From: Epiperipatus broadwayi
Lineage: Eukaryota; Onychophora; Udeonychophora; Euonychophora; Peripatidae
Reading direction: 5' to 3'
DNA length: 64,000 bases
Assembly: GCA_028023455.1 (NCBI GenBank)
Contig: JAQFVV010012396.1
Coordinates: 3,292,156-3,356,155, forward strand
How positions within the stretch are numbered: position 1 is the first letter of the stretch; each line of letters begins with the position of its first letter. Position numbers and translations under genes: made by a program. Below are positions 10,134 through 22,153 of the stretch, in pieces. The notes under the pieces were generated by a model. That model made no database searches. It had not been told where the DNA came from and was given only the letters and a program-made list of their open reading frames with translations.

Positions 10134-13100
10134 TTTTTTCATTATAACTTTTCTCATAAATTAGAATAATTTTATAATATAACCAAATTGGTCAGTTGTA
10201 CTTCAGACAGATTTTAAGTATAATTCTATTTTCTTGCTGTTGATGTAATTTTCAAACATTTTTACTATTATAACAATATAAACTTGTTATTATATTTTTA
10301 TCTTCTTTAGTATTCAGCTTTCATATTTATAAAGTCATGAAAAACATCATAACATAAACAATTGTGATCTTTGCTATGGAGTTTTTAGTTATTTTATTTT
10401 ATTCTTTCAAAGCTGTCTGCAATGACTCTCTTAAGCAATTCCATGTTTTCTATAATGCCATAGTTTAACTATTCATTACATAACTTTTAAGACTCTAACA
10501 TATTTATAACATAAATTATATCATGAAATATATTTTATACTTTAATAGATTATCTTCATTGCTCTTCCTGACACTGCAAAATCATGCAAACCATTTGAAA
10601 ATATTCTTGTGGTTCATGATACACAATTTGGAATTATTTTAAATATTATAGTAGACGTTTTTATCAATGCAAAAACAAAATTTGATGTCTACGTTGTTCC
10701 ACTATGAGTTAAGATAGGAAATTTATTGTCACCTATCATATTGTAATTAGTGATTCAGACAAACTAGCATCTTAAAATTTTTATGATATATAGCTAAACT
10801 ATATTTCTATGTGATATATGTATTGATTTAAATATTGTTACTATAGATATTATCAGTTATATTTTAGCTGACACATGTCACATATAGTATCTTATTCATA
10901 TAGCTTGCACATGATTTGAGGTTCAAATTTGGATGGGACTTGGAAAATATTATGACAGCTGATAATCTTTCAAATAATGTTAGGGTTGTTTCTTGCAAAC
11001 AACTCATAACTAATCCAAAAATCATGAAATATTGATTTGTAAATAGATATTTAGTTATTTGTAGCTGGAAAATAAAGGTCACAAAAATCTGAGTTAGTCA
11101 GACACCAAAGCACCGACTTTAACTGTAAGCATGATTGCAATATATATATAAAAGAATGTATTCAAGATTGGATAAAGATAAAGCAAGCATATACAATAAA
11201 TTTATTATCATACTAATACTTTATATTAACCAAATTATATTTCACTAACTATAAACCAATACTTATTTTCTTGATTCTAAAATTATGGTTCAGATTTATT
11301 AATTTTTATCTATGCTGTAGTATGAATATCTTTCTCTGTGTGGGAGAGAGCAGATGAGATTATATTTCTTTATGTAATCATAATTTTGGATTTATATCAA
11401 TTTATTTTATATGATTATAAGAAGAAACGATGATATTAAATCTTGCAAAATCACTTATTTAAGAAATTATTTCATTGCTTTATTTATTGCTTTGCCAGGT
11501 ATTTATATTTTATATAACACACAAAAAGAAAGCAAATCGAAAATTTTCCATATAAGATTAACTCAAGTATTTAAAATAATAATTGTTGATTGTAAACATG
11601 GCTTTAAAAAAGAACCGATAACTTTCACTCATCTAAAACGTTATACAATATTTATTAAAATGATTTATAATTTTCAAAATGCATTGCTACACTTTAAAAT
11701 TCCTAAAAGTAATCCACTCTAATGGATAAAATACATCAACCAATATTATTGGTTTTCTGAAAAATCATCTAAGAAATGAATTATAATTAAAAGGAAATAA
11801 ACATACAAATAACTACCTCACTGTTAATGATCTGATCATGAATGTGCAAGATTTAGAATAAAATTATAATCTCTATTTATCTATGTATTACATTAAATTT
11901 GCTAATATATATTATTAATTAATTTTATTAATATGTATTTTTCTTTAGGGTCTCTGAGTTATAATTATATCATGTTTATTTAGGATATAGCCAATCCAAT
12001 AAGTTCTACAAAAAAGGGCAATAAATGGGTATCTACTGATTATGAATTATATAAATATCTATATACTGACTGTAAAAATATGATTGTAATGTGGCATGGC
12101 CATCATCACTTGGGGGGGGAGGTATGTGATACACTCCTATAGATGCAGAACACATAATTATCTTCACTATTTTTTTATCTTTATAAAAGACAATTTTTAA
12201 AATTTAATGTTATTATGAAAATATGTTTATTAATATATTATTATTACATTTTTTAATAAATAAAAAAAAGCTATTGAATATGCTCTTCATATGATTTAAA
12301 GTATCATAAAATAAAATGTCATCTATTCTTAGTTTATTTGTCTTCCATCACTGCTTAATAGATGTTCGTTTTATAATGTTTTCTAAAGAACTAAATATTA
12401 ATAAATTATCATTCTACTCATCAATTTATCTATATATTATTTGTATTTATTTTTCTATAGTTTAAAAATATTTTTTTGATTTTTATAATTTATATTAATA
12501 GTAGATAGCTATTTTCTATATATATATATAAACGTTAATAAAGTTTGATATTAATAAAAATAACTTTAATGAACAAAGATAAGTAATTTTTAAAAGTAAA
12601 ACAAAAAAGAAAACAGATAATTTTAAGCAAAAGAAGAAATGAAGATAATAGTAATAAAATATTTATAGATGGATTCGATAATTGAAAAAAAAAAACTTAA
12701 TAAAGTAGCAATTAAAAATATATGAACAAAAGAGTCTTTTCTTTTTTAAACGAGAGGATGTAATTACAATTTTTAAATTAAAAACAAGGAATTCAAAACT
12801 ATTGTTTAACTCAAACGCTGTTTTTTTAATTTTATTTATAGATATTCTATTACATTTATATTTACATTTACGGATAAACTTATAGTAGATAATGCTGTAC
12901 AAATATAAAATAACAATAGGAAAAATAACAGTATTTAAAGGTAAAGTTAAATTTGCAATGACCTGATTAAATGTCAAAAAGAAATGCAAAATAAAAAGTA
13001 GTATTAAAAATAATTGAGTTGTCAGATTACTAAAAACAGAGATTTGTGGATTAGCCTGCCATGCATACAGTTCTGTTTCAAATTTAAATTGTATAAGTGA

Positions 13101-14850
13101 AAAAAATTCCAAGTAAGTAATAATTTTTTAAAAAGAGATTCCTGTATACAACTTAGCTAGCCATTCAAAATTGATTGGTAAACAAGTAGCTAATTTTAAT
13201 TATAAAAAAAAAATAAGAAAGACAAACCATCAAAATTATAATCCATGAAATATTTCACCATCCTTGAATAAAAGACTCCGCTCATTTAGGCATTTGAATA
13301 AAGATTCTAAACAGAAGCCTTTTCATATAGGAATCTATTTAAATTTATCATTTTACCCTCATTGTTGCTCAAAGTATATGCACGATGTCATCACCATAAT
13401 TTTCTTAATAAATATTTTTTTCAGTTACTTTTTTTAACATTTTAACATAGATAATTTTATCCTTAAAAGTTAATAATTCTAATTTTCCTTTAAATCCACA
13501 TTTAAAATTATCCAATATTTTTTTTTTGTTTCTTTTCTGGTCATTCATGTCAATAATCCATACAGAAATACATTCCAATCAACCATATACAAGATTGATT
13601 TAAACTTTAATAAGATACAAAGTAAGATTTTATTCTTATCAAAGATCTATTCAATCATAGAGATTTTATCTAAACAAATTATAATTTCAATTATCAGTTA
13701 TCCAACTTATAATATATTTAAAAGCATTAACATAATTTATAATTTCCTACCAAAGCTTTCTGTTAATCTTTTTATTTCATTATCTGTTTTCATGTCTTTA
13801 ATTTTTTGCACTTATGTTTATGCTAAGATGCTGTAAATAAAATATAATCTTCAATACTGCCTAAAAGAGCAAATATATAAAAAAATAATGGCAATCTAGC
13901 TTTAATTAGTTATTATGCATTTAAAAAAGTTTTGCAGATTGAGAATAGCTTAATTTTATCTTTATCTATAGTTTCAGATCTGAATTAAAAAAAATTGACA
14001 CATAGTCCACATGTAAGAATGCCATCATGAATCACATATCTTCAGTCATGTAGTTGCTAGTTTCTCTGTACGGTCTTTTTTCATAATTGCATTAGTCTGT
14101 TTTTTTTTTTATTATTAATGTCTATGTACATTTTAAAAATGTAAATTGTATAGTACAGCATGTATATATTGCAAAGAGTTTGCTATCATTTATAGTTACA
14201 TTTTCTTTTGCATTATAAAAATACATTAAAAATAATATTTTTTAAATTTCATTTCTTTTTATAATTTAACAAAAAAAAATAAAAATTCTAAAATCCCAAA
14301 TAATAAAAAAAAAATAAATGTACAATTTTTAAATTAATATTTTCTAAGTTTTTAAGTATACATATATAAGAGTGTATATATTGTTAGAAAAAAAATGATA
14401 ATAGATGAACAATTGAAATTTTACATTGTTTCTTATGTGACTGTAAAGTACTTAGAAAGATATCACATGTAAGATGAATGAATGAAAAAAAAAAGATTCC
14501 AGGAGCAATCTGAAGAAATGAGGCTATGGGATTGGAAACTGAATTCAACTTGGAGAGAGCTTCATTTTGCAATGGATTGATATTTATTAAAGATAATGAT
14601 AATGATGGTAATAAGAATTTATGTAGCATCATATTGAACAACAACAATAAGATTAATAAAATCGGTTTGTTTTTTGAATAAAATTATTTTAATATAATTC
14701 TTATTGGACTAACAATGCTTCCTTTAATATATTTTTAAATAAAATTCAATAATTTTATAGCTTTTTGTTAAAATCTTCAACTCATTGTTTGTGTAATCAT
14801 AATCTGGTTTGAAATTTTGAAAAAAGATGCCATTATATTGACTTTTCATT
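10134..14850. other. A+T-rich stretch, no supported gene
   Basis: Several 70-150 codon frames occur (for example minus 12663-13112 and plus 11411-11722). All are rich in Phe/Ile/Lys/Asn/Tyr with no domain motif, as expected by chance at this composition. There are two short G or C runs, near 12113 and elsewhere. No RNA gene was seen. Confidence 0.5.
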
Positions 14851-14872
14851 ATATATATATATATATATATAT
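14851..14872. repeat. (TA)n run
   Basis: TA run immediately before the 408-bp-period dimer. Confidence 0.9.
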
Positions 14873-15462
14873 GCTCAGAGTTTGTGTTTATATCTAGTTT
14901 CTTATTCCTGTCTTTCACTGACAATAGCAAATAGCTTGAAATCATGATCTGAAAGTGGAATTAAAGTTAGAGATAGTGAATGCTCGCTCTGATGTTTATG
15001 TAAACAGAAAACTACGCTTGACGGTGTTTTTGGTAGAACGCCATCTGTTATCATAAATACAAGTGTTAGCAAGTTTTTTAACTTGTGTTTTTTTGTTTTT
15101 CATAAATGTACCTTTGAGGTCTTTCTTGCAATGATGTATATTGCAGAGGCTTCTACTATGTGGTGATGCTGAACTGAGATCAGACCCATGTAGCTATCTG
15201 GCTTGCTATGCTGAGTTTGAAGACAGTAATGTGTCTAAAAGATTCACACTTGCAAGCTGAATAGAAACTGTTTCATAAATGCTCAGAGTTTGTGTTTAGA
15301 TCTAGCTTCTTATTCCTGTCTTTCACTGACAATAGCAAATAGCTTGAAATCATGATCTGAAAGTGGAATTAAAGCTAGAGATAGTGAATGCTCACTCTGA
15401 TGTTTGTGTAAACAGAAAACTATGCTTGACGGTGTTTTTGGTAGAACGCCATCTGTTATCAT
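14873..15462. repeat. Tandem dimer of a 408-bp unit, between (TA)n runs
   Basis: The 182-bp block starting GCTCAGAGTTTGTGTTTA at 14873-15054 recurs nearly identically at 15281-15462, giving a 408-bp period (one full unit plus a partial one). The unique spacer contains GCTGAACTGAGATCAGACCC (about 15168-15187), almost the same as GCTGAACTGAGTTCAGACCC in the 456-bp array, so the two satellites share a core. There is no coding frame. The unit lies exactly between two (TA)n tracts. Confidence 0.8.
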
Positions 15463-15483
15463 ATATATATATATATATATATT
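15462..15483. repeat. (TA)n run
   Basis: TA run that separates the 408-bp dimer from the inverted-repeat element beginning at 15484. Confidence 0.9.
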
Positions 15484-15817
15484 AATAATTCAAACAAATA
15501 TATTTAATACAGTATTCAAAATAGAGATATAAAAATTATTCAAATTGAAAGGTGTAGTGAAAAACATAAAATTAAATAGGCAATGATGGTATCTAGGAAT
15601 AGAGGTGGTTTAATGAATAAACAATCGGCCAATATAAAGACAACAGAATTGTGGAAAATTTGAATAGATTGAATGATGGGTAATGCAATTGTTTATTTTT
15701 TGTACGTTTGTATTAACAGTTGATAAAGATTGTCAGTGAAACAATTGAAAGTACTTCTGGTAAAGAATATATTATTTAATTTTGAATACTGTATTAAATA
15801 TATTTGTTTGAATTATT
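15484..15817. mobile_element. Small element with 34-38-bp terminal inverted repeats
   Basis: The left end AATAATTCAAACAAATATAT continues through ATTTAATACAGTATTCAAAA; its reverse complement closes the element at 15779-15817. The terminal motif resembles the outer ends of the PLE pair at 20160-22120 (AATTCAAAC...ATACAGTA). The right part holds a hammerhead-like module at 15720-15751. It is best read as a non-autonomous PLE-tail derivative; a MITE is the alternative. Confidence 0.65.
15720..15751 (+). ncRNA. Hammerhead-like module
   Basis: TTGATAA, A, GATTGT - loop - ACAATT, GAAAG. The hairpin stem is six pairs, one of them G-U. The GAAA half is intact and the CUGANGA half is changed at two positions. 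Confidence 0.35.
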
Positions 15818-15904
15818 ATTATATGATTTAAAAATACAGACATTTAATGGTTGTAGTTTTTTATATGTATATATAATATTAACTGATGTCCGCATTCCTT
15901 TAAC

Positions 15905-15926
15905 TTATATATATATATATATATTG
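15905..15926. repeat. (TA)n run
   Basis: Short pure TA microsatellite. Confidence 0.9.
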
Positions 15927-17245
15927 TAAAGGTATACACCTTCTCAATGAGATAAGTTAAGGCAGTCACATCTCACTATAGTCAGATTTAAGGTCTTCAT
16001 ATAGGATGCCATGAATGATGTGATTTAATTGTAATATAAAACTATATCTGTTCCAAATAAATAATTTATTATTAATAAATTATTATAGCTAAACCACATC
16101 AAATCAATTTTCACCTTAATTGACTTAACCCTTATGCTCAGATTTCGAACTCAGGGAAGTTTAACAATTGACTCTCTTCAGGGGTTCCTATCAATATACT
16201 AGAGTAATAATAAATCTCACCAACTGTTTAAAATGGGTTTCATGAAGTTAATATAATAATCAATAAAGATTATTATATTAAATATTTGTTCTTATCTTAT
16301 AAAATCAAATAAATAAATAAAATAAAATTGAAGACTTCATTTAGTTTAATATAAAACATAATAATTATTTATTTAATAAATAAATAACTTAAACTGATAA
16401 AATATAAGAATTATTTATATATCTACTACCTTATATTAAAAATATAACTATATTCTATTTATCCATGGTAGATATATTTTTTAACTTACAACACAACATG
16501 ATTTTATAATTTATATAAAATATAAGTATCTAAATATTAAGACTACTATATTAACACTATTATATAATAATTAGATTATACAAATAACAATTCAATTATT
16601 TGTATATAATGTTTTCATTCATTAAAATGATTGTATATAATTTATGTTTATTAATATAAAAAATATATATTTGATATCACTGTTAGCCATTTATCCATTT
16701 ATTATACATAATGGTTATTAGACTATTTAAATTAGTACAAACAAAGTAGTGTCATGTCATAAAAAATAATAGTATGTGAATTGAAAAATAATTTAATTTC
16801 TTACCTTTAAAATCATTTTATCTCTTTATATTTTTATATGCCTTTCCTATGTTAATATTTCTTAACTTATATCTAAGTTTTTATTAAATATAAATAAAAA
16901 TATTTTAAATTATTAATCTCCTATTCTTATCCATTTCTTTAATGAAATGAATTCAATAATAAAGAAAATGAAATTAATTTTTCCCAATTATAATTTTTTA
17001 AAAATTAAATAGTATTTATAAAAGTTAATGCAGCCTAGATGTTTCTGGAATTCCTGAATGAAATCCTTTAAAGATACAATTCTTAATGCCTTAGTTATTA
17101 TACATTGAAGAAAATAGTATGAGATCTCAAGTTGATGTTTAACATCTTCATTTATACACAGTTTTTTTTTTATTAACAATTATAATTCCATTTTGAAGAT
17201 ATAGCTTATATATAATTTTAAAGGCATTTGGCAAAAGTTGTTATT
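15927..17245. other. A+T-rich stretch without recognisable genes
   Basis: Long A/T runs and AATAAATA-type simple sequence. A minus-strand 63-codon frame at 16988-17179 shows no family motif. Confidence 0.5.

Positions 17246-17288
<43 letters not shown>
17246..17288. repeat. Compound (CA)n(TA)n microsatellite
   Basis: A CA run passes directly into a TA run at the left edge of the composite repeat that follows. Confidence 0.95.
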
Positions 17289-18626
17289 TGTGACAGTCAG
17301 ATGATGTATGTTGGCTTAACCCAGTTCGAATACTAGGTGAAGGTACCTCGGGGCCACTCATATGCGAGATATTAAATCAAGAATACTATGACCTCTGCCC
17401 ATTCGCCTATTCTCGAGGCCTGATCACGAACAAACAACACTATCTGAGCCATGCATAAATTATTTTTCGACCGGCCAAGCTTAGCACAGCGGTAGAGACA
17501 TGGACTGGAACACATCAAGAGCTAAATAGTTAAATGTGCAAAGGTACCAAGAAATATGTATTTTGCGTTTTGCGTGCCTGGATCATTGAAAAGTAAAATA
17601 AAGCATTTAGAACAAATTTAGCAAAAGTCAAGCTTGTTAGTTAATAATAGATATTTAATTAATGACTTTAAAATATGAATAATGATTTAATGGCCTCCGC
17701 TATTCCCCTAAATTAATGAAACAAACTAACTAGACAATAAAAACAGATTAATAGGCTTGCGGTCTAAATCTTTTCTTCCCAATTTTATTAAAAATTGTCA
17801 ACTCGATCTTCTCGATAAAGTACGATAAAAAAAGAATCTTTCGCAAAGCATTTCTAATTGCTTTGCGCTAAAAACAGTGTTTAAAAATTATTTAAAATGT
17901 ATGTAGTTAAATCAGATATACGTAAAGCTAATGGCGGACAAAAGAGGCGTTATCAAAGAGATCAAGTTGGCACACAAAAGAAACTGACTCGTATTTAATT
18001 AACAAACATGAATAAAATTGGAAAGAGATTTTAAATGAACAAAAATTAACTATTAACTCAACCGCAATGGAATACTAAATATTTACACAGGTTAGTGAGG
18101 AAGAATAGCGAAGGGAAAAAGGTTAAATATAGATAGATGATCACACAATATATACAATTAAGACTCGTCTAATAAAAAAAATGGTTACATAAAAAATACA
18201 TATAATTCAATGAAGCAATTAAATAAAAAAATATGAACAAAAGGTAGCATAAGAAATAGTTCAATAGAGGAGATACGATTACCGTCCTTTTTCCTTGGTC
18301 ATGTTCCCTACGGCGTTTGTGGCTTGATCCGACCGTCGACAGGTATTTGTCCGGACAATGAAAAAAAATGTAGTATAGTTTCACGAAAAGTTCTCCAGAC
18401 ACGGCACAGAGTTCAGATGACTATTGAGTGGATACTATGGCATTTTGGATGGTATTCAGGAACCTCGGCGATAGGCAAAGCTATTTATTTGCCTAGCCGA
18501 GCATAGTAGAATCCATCAAACTTATATGATTTTTAGCTTGAGCAGGTTCAAACTTCATGATTTGTAGACGATAATTGTAGACTTTTTGGAATAAAATCAC
18601 AAACAAAATCTGACAGAGTTCTCCTA

Positions 18627-18812
18627 AGAGAAATCTGAATGCACCTTGCAATAGCAGATCTGAATGAAACTTGCAATAGCAAAATCTGAATGCCTTGCAA
18701 TAGCAAAATCTTGAATCAACCTTGCAATAGCAAAATCTGATATCAACTGAATCCTTCAAAAGGACAAATCTGAATATAATCTGAATCCTTCCAAAGGAAA
18801 AATCTGAATAAT
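18627..18812. repeat. Minisatellite of ~28-bp degenerate units
   Basis: Units contain CCTTGCAATAGCAAAATCTGAA with variable joints (four to five copies), followed by two copies of a GAATCCTTCMAAAGGAMAAATCT unit. The 88-codon minus-strand frame across it (FCYCK repeated) is a product of the repeat. Confidence 0.8.
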
Positions 18813-18831
18813 CTAGTCTTTTGTTCTCACT

Positions 18832-18846
18832 TCTATTTATACCCTC
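18832..18846 (-). promoter_or_regulatory. TATA box candidate
   Basis: Minus strand GGGTATAAATAGAAG at the right end of the composite repeat. A comparable AAGGTATAAAATGGCC lies at about 61122-61137, in the related repeat. Confidence 0.35.
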
Positions 18847-18890
18847 TCTGTCAGCTACCTTCTATTGTTTGTATGATCTAAGATCTTGAT

Positions 18891-19400
18891 AAGCCTCCCC
18901 ATGCTCCTTTGTTTCAAAGCAACATTTTCTAAAAATAACTTTTACTTATTTACTCTAACTTTCTTTCTTTAAAGTTTGAATTCTATTAATTAAAAAGAAA
19001 GAAAGAGAAGGCCATCTTTAATTAGACTTGAATGGCTCACTAATCAAAAATATACATTCTTTTAGAAATGTTGGTGGGCTTATCTCAAAATCAAATCATA
19101 CTAAATATTTTAACAAAATTTTAACAACAATATATTATTATTTTTTTTATAGTAGAATAAGCATTTTATTTCAGCAGAATTTTGCATTAACTCATATATA
19201 TATACGCTAGATGTATATATATGTTTGACTAATAGGTTAAGCAATTTTTATTAATAGAATGAAATTTATTTAAAACAAAATATTAAAATGTACTATACAT
19301 TTAATAAGCATAATTATTTTTAACTCTAATGCAAAACCCTGCTGATATTGGACTATAAACTTAATTTAGGTTTACAATATTAATCAAGTTTATAGGAAGA
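18891..19400. other. A+T-rich stretch
   Basis: Nothing beyond homopolymer runs and a weak 60-codon frame (19028-19210) without motif. Confidence 0.5.
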
Positions 19401-19435
19401 TGTGAAGCATGGATCGGGCTTCAGATCCATTGCTT

Positions 19436-19484
<49 letters not shown>
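19400..19484. repeat. Hairpin followed by (TA)n
   Basis: GTGAAGCATGGATC and GATCCATTGCTTCA form an inverted repeat (about 19400-19436), followed at once by a TA run of roughly 48 bp. Confidence 0.75.
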
Positions 19485-19487
<3 letters not shown>

Positions 19488-20145
19488 CTAGACAAGCACA
19501 TTTTATATATCCTACAATAAATTGGTATTCTACTTACTTTGCATTTTTCTTATAATGTAAAGAACATTAGTTGAAGTTTTTATAAAAATGTTCTTTTTAA
19601 AATGATATTTACATTTAGAACTCCAACTAGAATGATCTTTATAGAATATGAAAATATATTCAAATTAAGTAATTTAGAAATTACTTTCCTTTAAGAAATA
19701 TTAGAATTTTTTTAAAATAAGTATTAAATCATTCAAAAATATAGATTTTATCCTAAACACTGTTCTTTTAAATCGAACACAGTATAAGTCTTTGTGAGAA
19801 TATAGCTGAAAGAATAGAATCTTTTAATCTTCTCAAAAAAATTTTTTTTTTCTATATATAGTTGCATGAGCTTTCTGAAGCATATCATATTATATATTGT
19901 TACATTACAATTTGATATTAAATCATTAAGTTAATTTCATTCCCTTTAATTCGATAAACTGCATGTGAACTTAGAGGTCATCACCATGTCAATTGTCTTT
20001 TCTCAACAATGGTTTTTCATTATAAAGAATGAAAAATACTAATTTAATAAATTACATATTTATTTTTATAAATATAATAGGAATACAAATATAATGTATA
20101 CATATTGATTATATGGATGTGTAAATATATATATATTCCTACAAT

Positions 20146-20162
20146 ATATATATATATATATA
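20146..20162. repeat. (TA)n at left end of PLE palindrome
   Basis: TA run abutting the left arm of the large inverted repeat. Confidence 0.9.
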
Positions 20163-20228
20163 ATTTATATTCAAACAATAAAATAAATACAGTAATATAA
20201 ATTCAAACTTTTAATCCATATAGAAGCA

Positions 20229-20257
20229 CTTTCAACTTTCTATGTAGTCTTTGTCAA
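20229..20257 (-). ncRNA. Hammerhead-like module, left arm
   Basis: The minus strand reads TTGACAA, A, GACTAC - loop - AGTT, GAAAG. Pairs with the right-arm copy at 22027-22055. Confidence 0.3.
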
Positions 20258-20409
20258 CTAATTTTAAAACTTTTAAAACCAAACGTATAATGTATGTTCA
20301 AAGACAATCACTTTCTATTTTTAGCTTTTCCATAATTCATTAATATTTACATTTGCTGCCTGACAATTTATTAAGCATTTTTTATATTTGTATATTAACA
20401 GTGCCTCCT

Positions 20410-20739
20410 TTATTTTTGTTGGTTATTATTTCTTTCAATATATAGTTTCTTTACATTTTTATAATTAAAATCAAATCCAAAATTACATTTTTTTATTAAG
20501 ATCATAAAACACTGATGCTGATATATCATTTTTTCAATATTATTTAGTTTAGATTTTTGAACTCTTTTTAGTAATAGTACATTGTTCCTAGTCCTTTTTT
20601 CTAAAGTACAATGTGATTCATCAATATAAGCACTTTTACATTTGCATATCCATTTATATATTATAAAAATTTGGTTTATAAATAATTTTTTATTCTTATA
20701 ATTATTTATTAACTTATTCAAATTAGAAGGTGTATTCAA
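20410..20739 (-). pseudogene. PLE GIY-YIG endonuclease remnant, left arm
   Basis: A 109-residue minus-strand frame. Motif order: PSNLNKLINNYKNK (the linker before the endonuclease), YKWICKCKSAYIDESHCTLE (the GIY...YIG equivalents, degraded to YKW and YID), KRTRNNVLLLKRVQKS, then FGFDFNYKNVKKLYIERNN. This matches the PLE pattern Y-C-x-C-x-x-Y-I-G-E-S-x-x-x-L-E-x-R, then H, then an R/E-rich end. The catalytic G of YIG is D here, and the conserved H of EH is N, so activity is unlikely. The plus-strand arm retains YIGESHCTLEKSTREH, closer to consensus. Upstream codons on the minus strand (to about 20830) still give WISIPFI, part of the linker. Confidence 0.65.
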
Positions 20740-21180
20740 TGCGATTTCACCTATATTTATATATATTTATAAATTTTGCTTTTTGATTTGAAATAAAAGG
20801 TATTGATATCCATACTTTTTTATTACTCAAAGATTCAATTTTCATATTATTTGATTTGTTATTATAATTTATAACTGAATTATAAGTAAATATAATCATA
20901 GGCAAGATCTAATATTGGTTATAAATATCTAATATTCATTGTGATTATAATACTACTTATAATAAAGTTAAAAATTAATAAAAAATCAAATAATTTGAAA
21001 AAGTGAATTTATGAATAATAAGAAAGTATAGATATCAATATCTTTTGTTTTAACAGCAAGCAAAATTTATAAAATATATATAAACATATGTGAAGTAGCA
21101 TTTTATGACCTCTTAATTTGAATAAGTTAATAAATAATTCTAAGAATAAAAATTTCTTTGTAAACCAAAGTTCCATAGTG

Positions 21181-21206
21181 TGTGTGTATATATATATATA
21201 TATATG
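21181..21206. repeat. (TG/TA)n run inside the right arm
   Basis: GTGTGTGT passing into a TA run. It replaces the start of the GIY-YIG domain in the plus-strand arm. Confidence 0.85.
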
Positions 21207-21420
21207 TTAATGTGGAAATACTTATATTGGTGAATCACATTGTACTTTAGAGAAAAGCACTAGAGAACATGCATTGTTACTAAAAAGAGTTCAAAAATCT
21301 AAACAAAATAATTCTGAAAATAATCATGTATCAATATCAGTATTTTATGACCATAATAAAAAATATAATTTTGGATTTAATTTTAATTATAAAAATGTAA
21401 CAATATTATGTGTTAAATGA
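21207..21420 (+). pseudogene. PLE GIY-YIG endonuclease remnant, right arm
   Basis: Translates as NTYIGESHCTLEKSTREH, LLLKRVQKSKQNN and FGFNFNYKNV before a stop. The YIG-E-S and the R-E-H of the GIY-YIG family are kept here, while the first motif has been lost to a microsatellite. The same family appears in the left arm at 20410-20739 in opposite orientation. Confidence 0.65.
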
Positions 21421-21475
21421 ATAATAAAGAGAAAATAAAGGAGGTGATGTTAATATATGAATATAAAAAATCCAT

Positions 21476-21632
21476 AATAAATTGACAGGTAGCAAATGTA
21501 AAAATTAATGAATTATGGGAAACTAAAATTAGAAAATGATTGTTTTTGAATGTTTAATAAATTGACAGGAAGCAAATATAAAAATTAGGGAAATATGGGA
21601 AAGCTAAAACTAGAAAGTGATTGTCTTTGATC
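21476..21632. repeat. ~78-bp tandem duplication
   Basis: Two successive copies starting AATAAATTGACAGG (about 21476 and 21556), with few differences. The left arm of the palindrome has only one, so the duplication came after the palindrome formed. Confidence 0.75.
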
Positions 21633-21643
21633 ATACATTATAT

Positions 21644-21991
21644 CAGGGGTACCCAATCTTTTTGCACTTAGGAGCACATTCTATAATACTGGCCATGTGG
21701 CAGACACCATTTATTTTTTCAATGTAAACTTATAGTTGGATATTATTAATAATACACATAATGTACAAAAATATTTATTTCAAAAATAATATTTTAACAT
21801 ATAAACTCTTTTACACTATAAAAGTATAGTATGCCCTACAATTTGATTACAATAATTTATAAGAAATTTTAAAAATTAAATTTATTTGTATCAGATAAAT
21901 AATTTTTTATCATGTTCGATATTGCAGCGGGCACACATAAAATGGTCTGCAGGTGCCATGGTGCCTGCATGCATAGAGTTGGGGACCGCTG
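21644..21991. mobile_element. Non-autonomous hAT element with 8-bp duplication
   Basis: Terminal inverted repeats CAGGGGTACCCAA and TTGGGGACCGCTG (reverse complement CAGCGGTCCCCAA) are typical of Charlie-type hAT elements. The exact 8-bp target duplication CATTATAT is at 21636-21643 and 21992-21999. The 348-bp body is non-coding. The left palindrome arm preserves the unoccupied site (ACATTATACG in the opposite orientation, near 20288-20297), which confirms the insertion. Confidence 0.9.
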
Positions 21992-22026
21992 CATTATATA
22001 TTTAGTTTTAAAAGTTTTAAACTTAG

Positions 22027-22055
22027 TTGACAAAGACTACTTAGATAGTTGAAAG
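22027..22055 (+). ncRNA. Hammerhead-like module, right arm
   Basis: TTGACAA, A, GACTA - CTTAGA - TAGTT, GAAAG. The stem has five pairs with one G-U. The GAAA half is intact; the first half departs at the first C and at the G of the CUGANGA consensus. Confidence 0.35.
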
Positions 22056-22111
22056 CACCCTATGTGGATTAAAAGTTTGAATTTATATTCCTCTATTTGT
22101 TTTATTGAGTA

Positions 22112-22114
22112 TAA

Positions 22115-22150
<36 letters not shown>
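22112..22150. repeat. (TA)n at right end of PLE palindrome
   Basis: TA run of roughly 39 bp abutting the right arm. Confidence 0.95.

Positions 22151-22153
<3 letters not shown>

Larger units (their letters stand above)
17289..18890 (-). mobile_element. Composite repeat, LTR- or SINE-like, unclassified
   Basis: G+C-richer than its surroundings. The left part shares ordered blocks with 58740-58990: CCTATTC, then GAACAAACAACA (versus GAACAACAG), and a GCGGTAGAG block after a TAG-like D-arm. The segment TTAGCACAGCGGTAGAG (about 17470) fits a tRNA D-arm/box A. CAGTTCGAATACT (about 17318) resembles box B but lies upstream of box A, so this is not one tRNA head. On the minus strand the right end carries GGGTATAAATAGAAG, a good TATA box, so transcription from ~18.85 kb leftward is plausible. 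A minisatellite sits inside. I see no protease, RT or integrase. It could be a solo LTR of a large retroelement or a stacked SINE. Confidence 0.4.
20163..22110. mobile_element. Penelope-like element, large palindrome (locus 2)
   Basis: The left arm (20163 to about 20915, minus-strand element) and the right arm (about 20930-22110, plus-strand element) are inverted copies. The outer ends match (AATTCAAACTTTTAATCCATAT and its complement). So do the arm centres (AAGTATGGATATCAATACC versus its near-identical partner). Both arms carry the GIY-YIG part and tail; no RT is left. The right arm is longer because it contains a ~78-bp tandem duplication and a hAT element. (TA)n runs lie at both outer ends. 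Confidence 0.8.

Noticed and set aside
11411-11722. 103-codon plus-strand frame
   Set aside because: Same composition as intergenic DNA and no recognisable motif.
12663-13112. 149-codon hydrophobic minus-strand frame
   Set aside because: Phe/Ile/Leu/Lys/Asn-rich as expected by chance in A+T-rich DNA, no family motif, no compositional contrast with its flanks.
17318-17490. A single tRNA-derived SINE head
   Set aside because: The box-B-like motif lies upstream of the box-A-like motif, the wrong order for one tRNA head.
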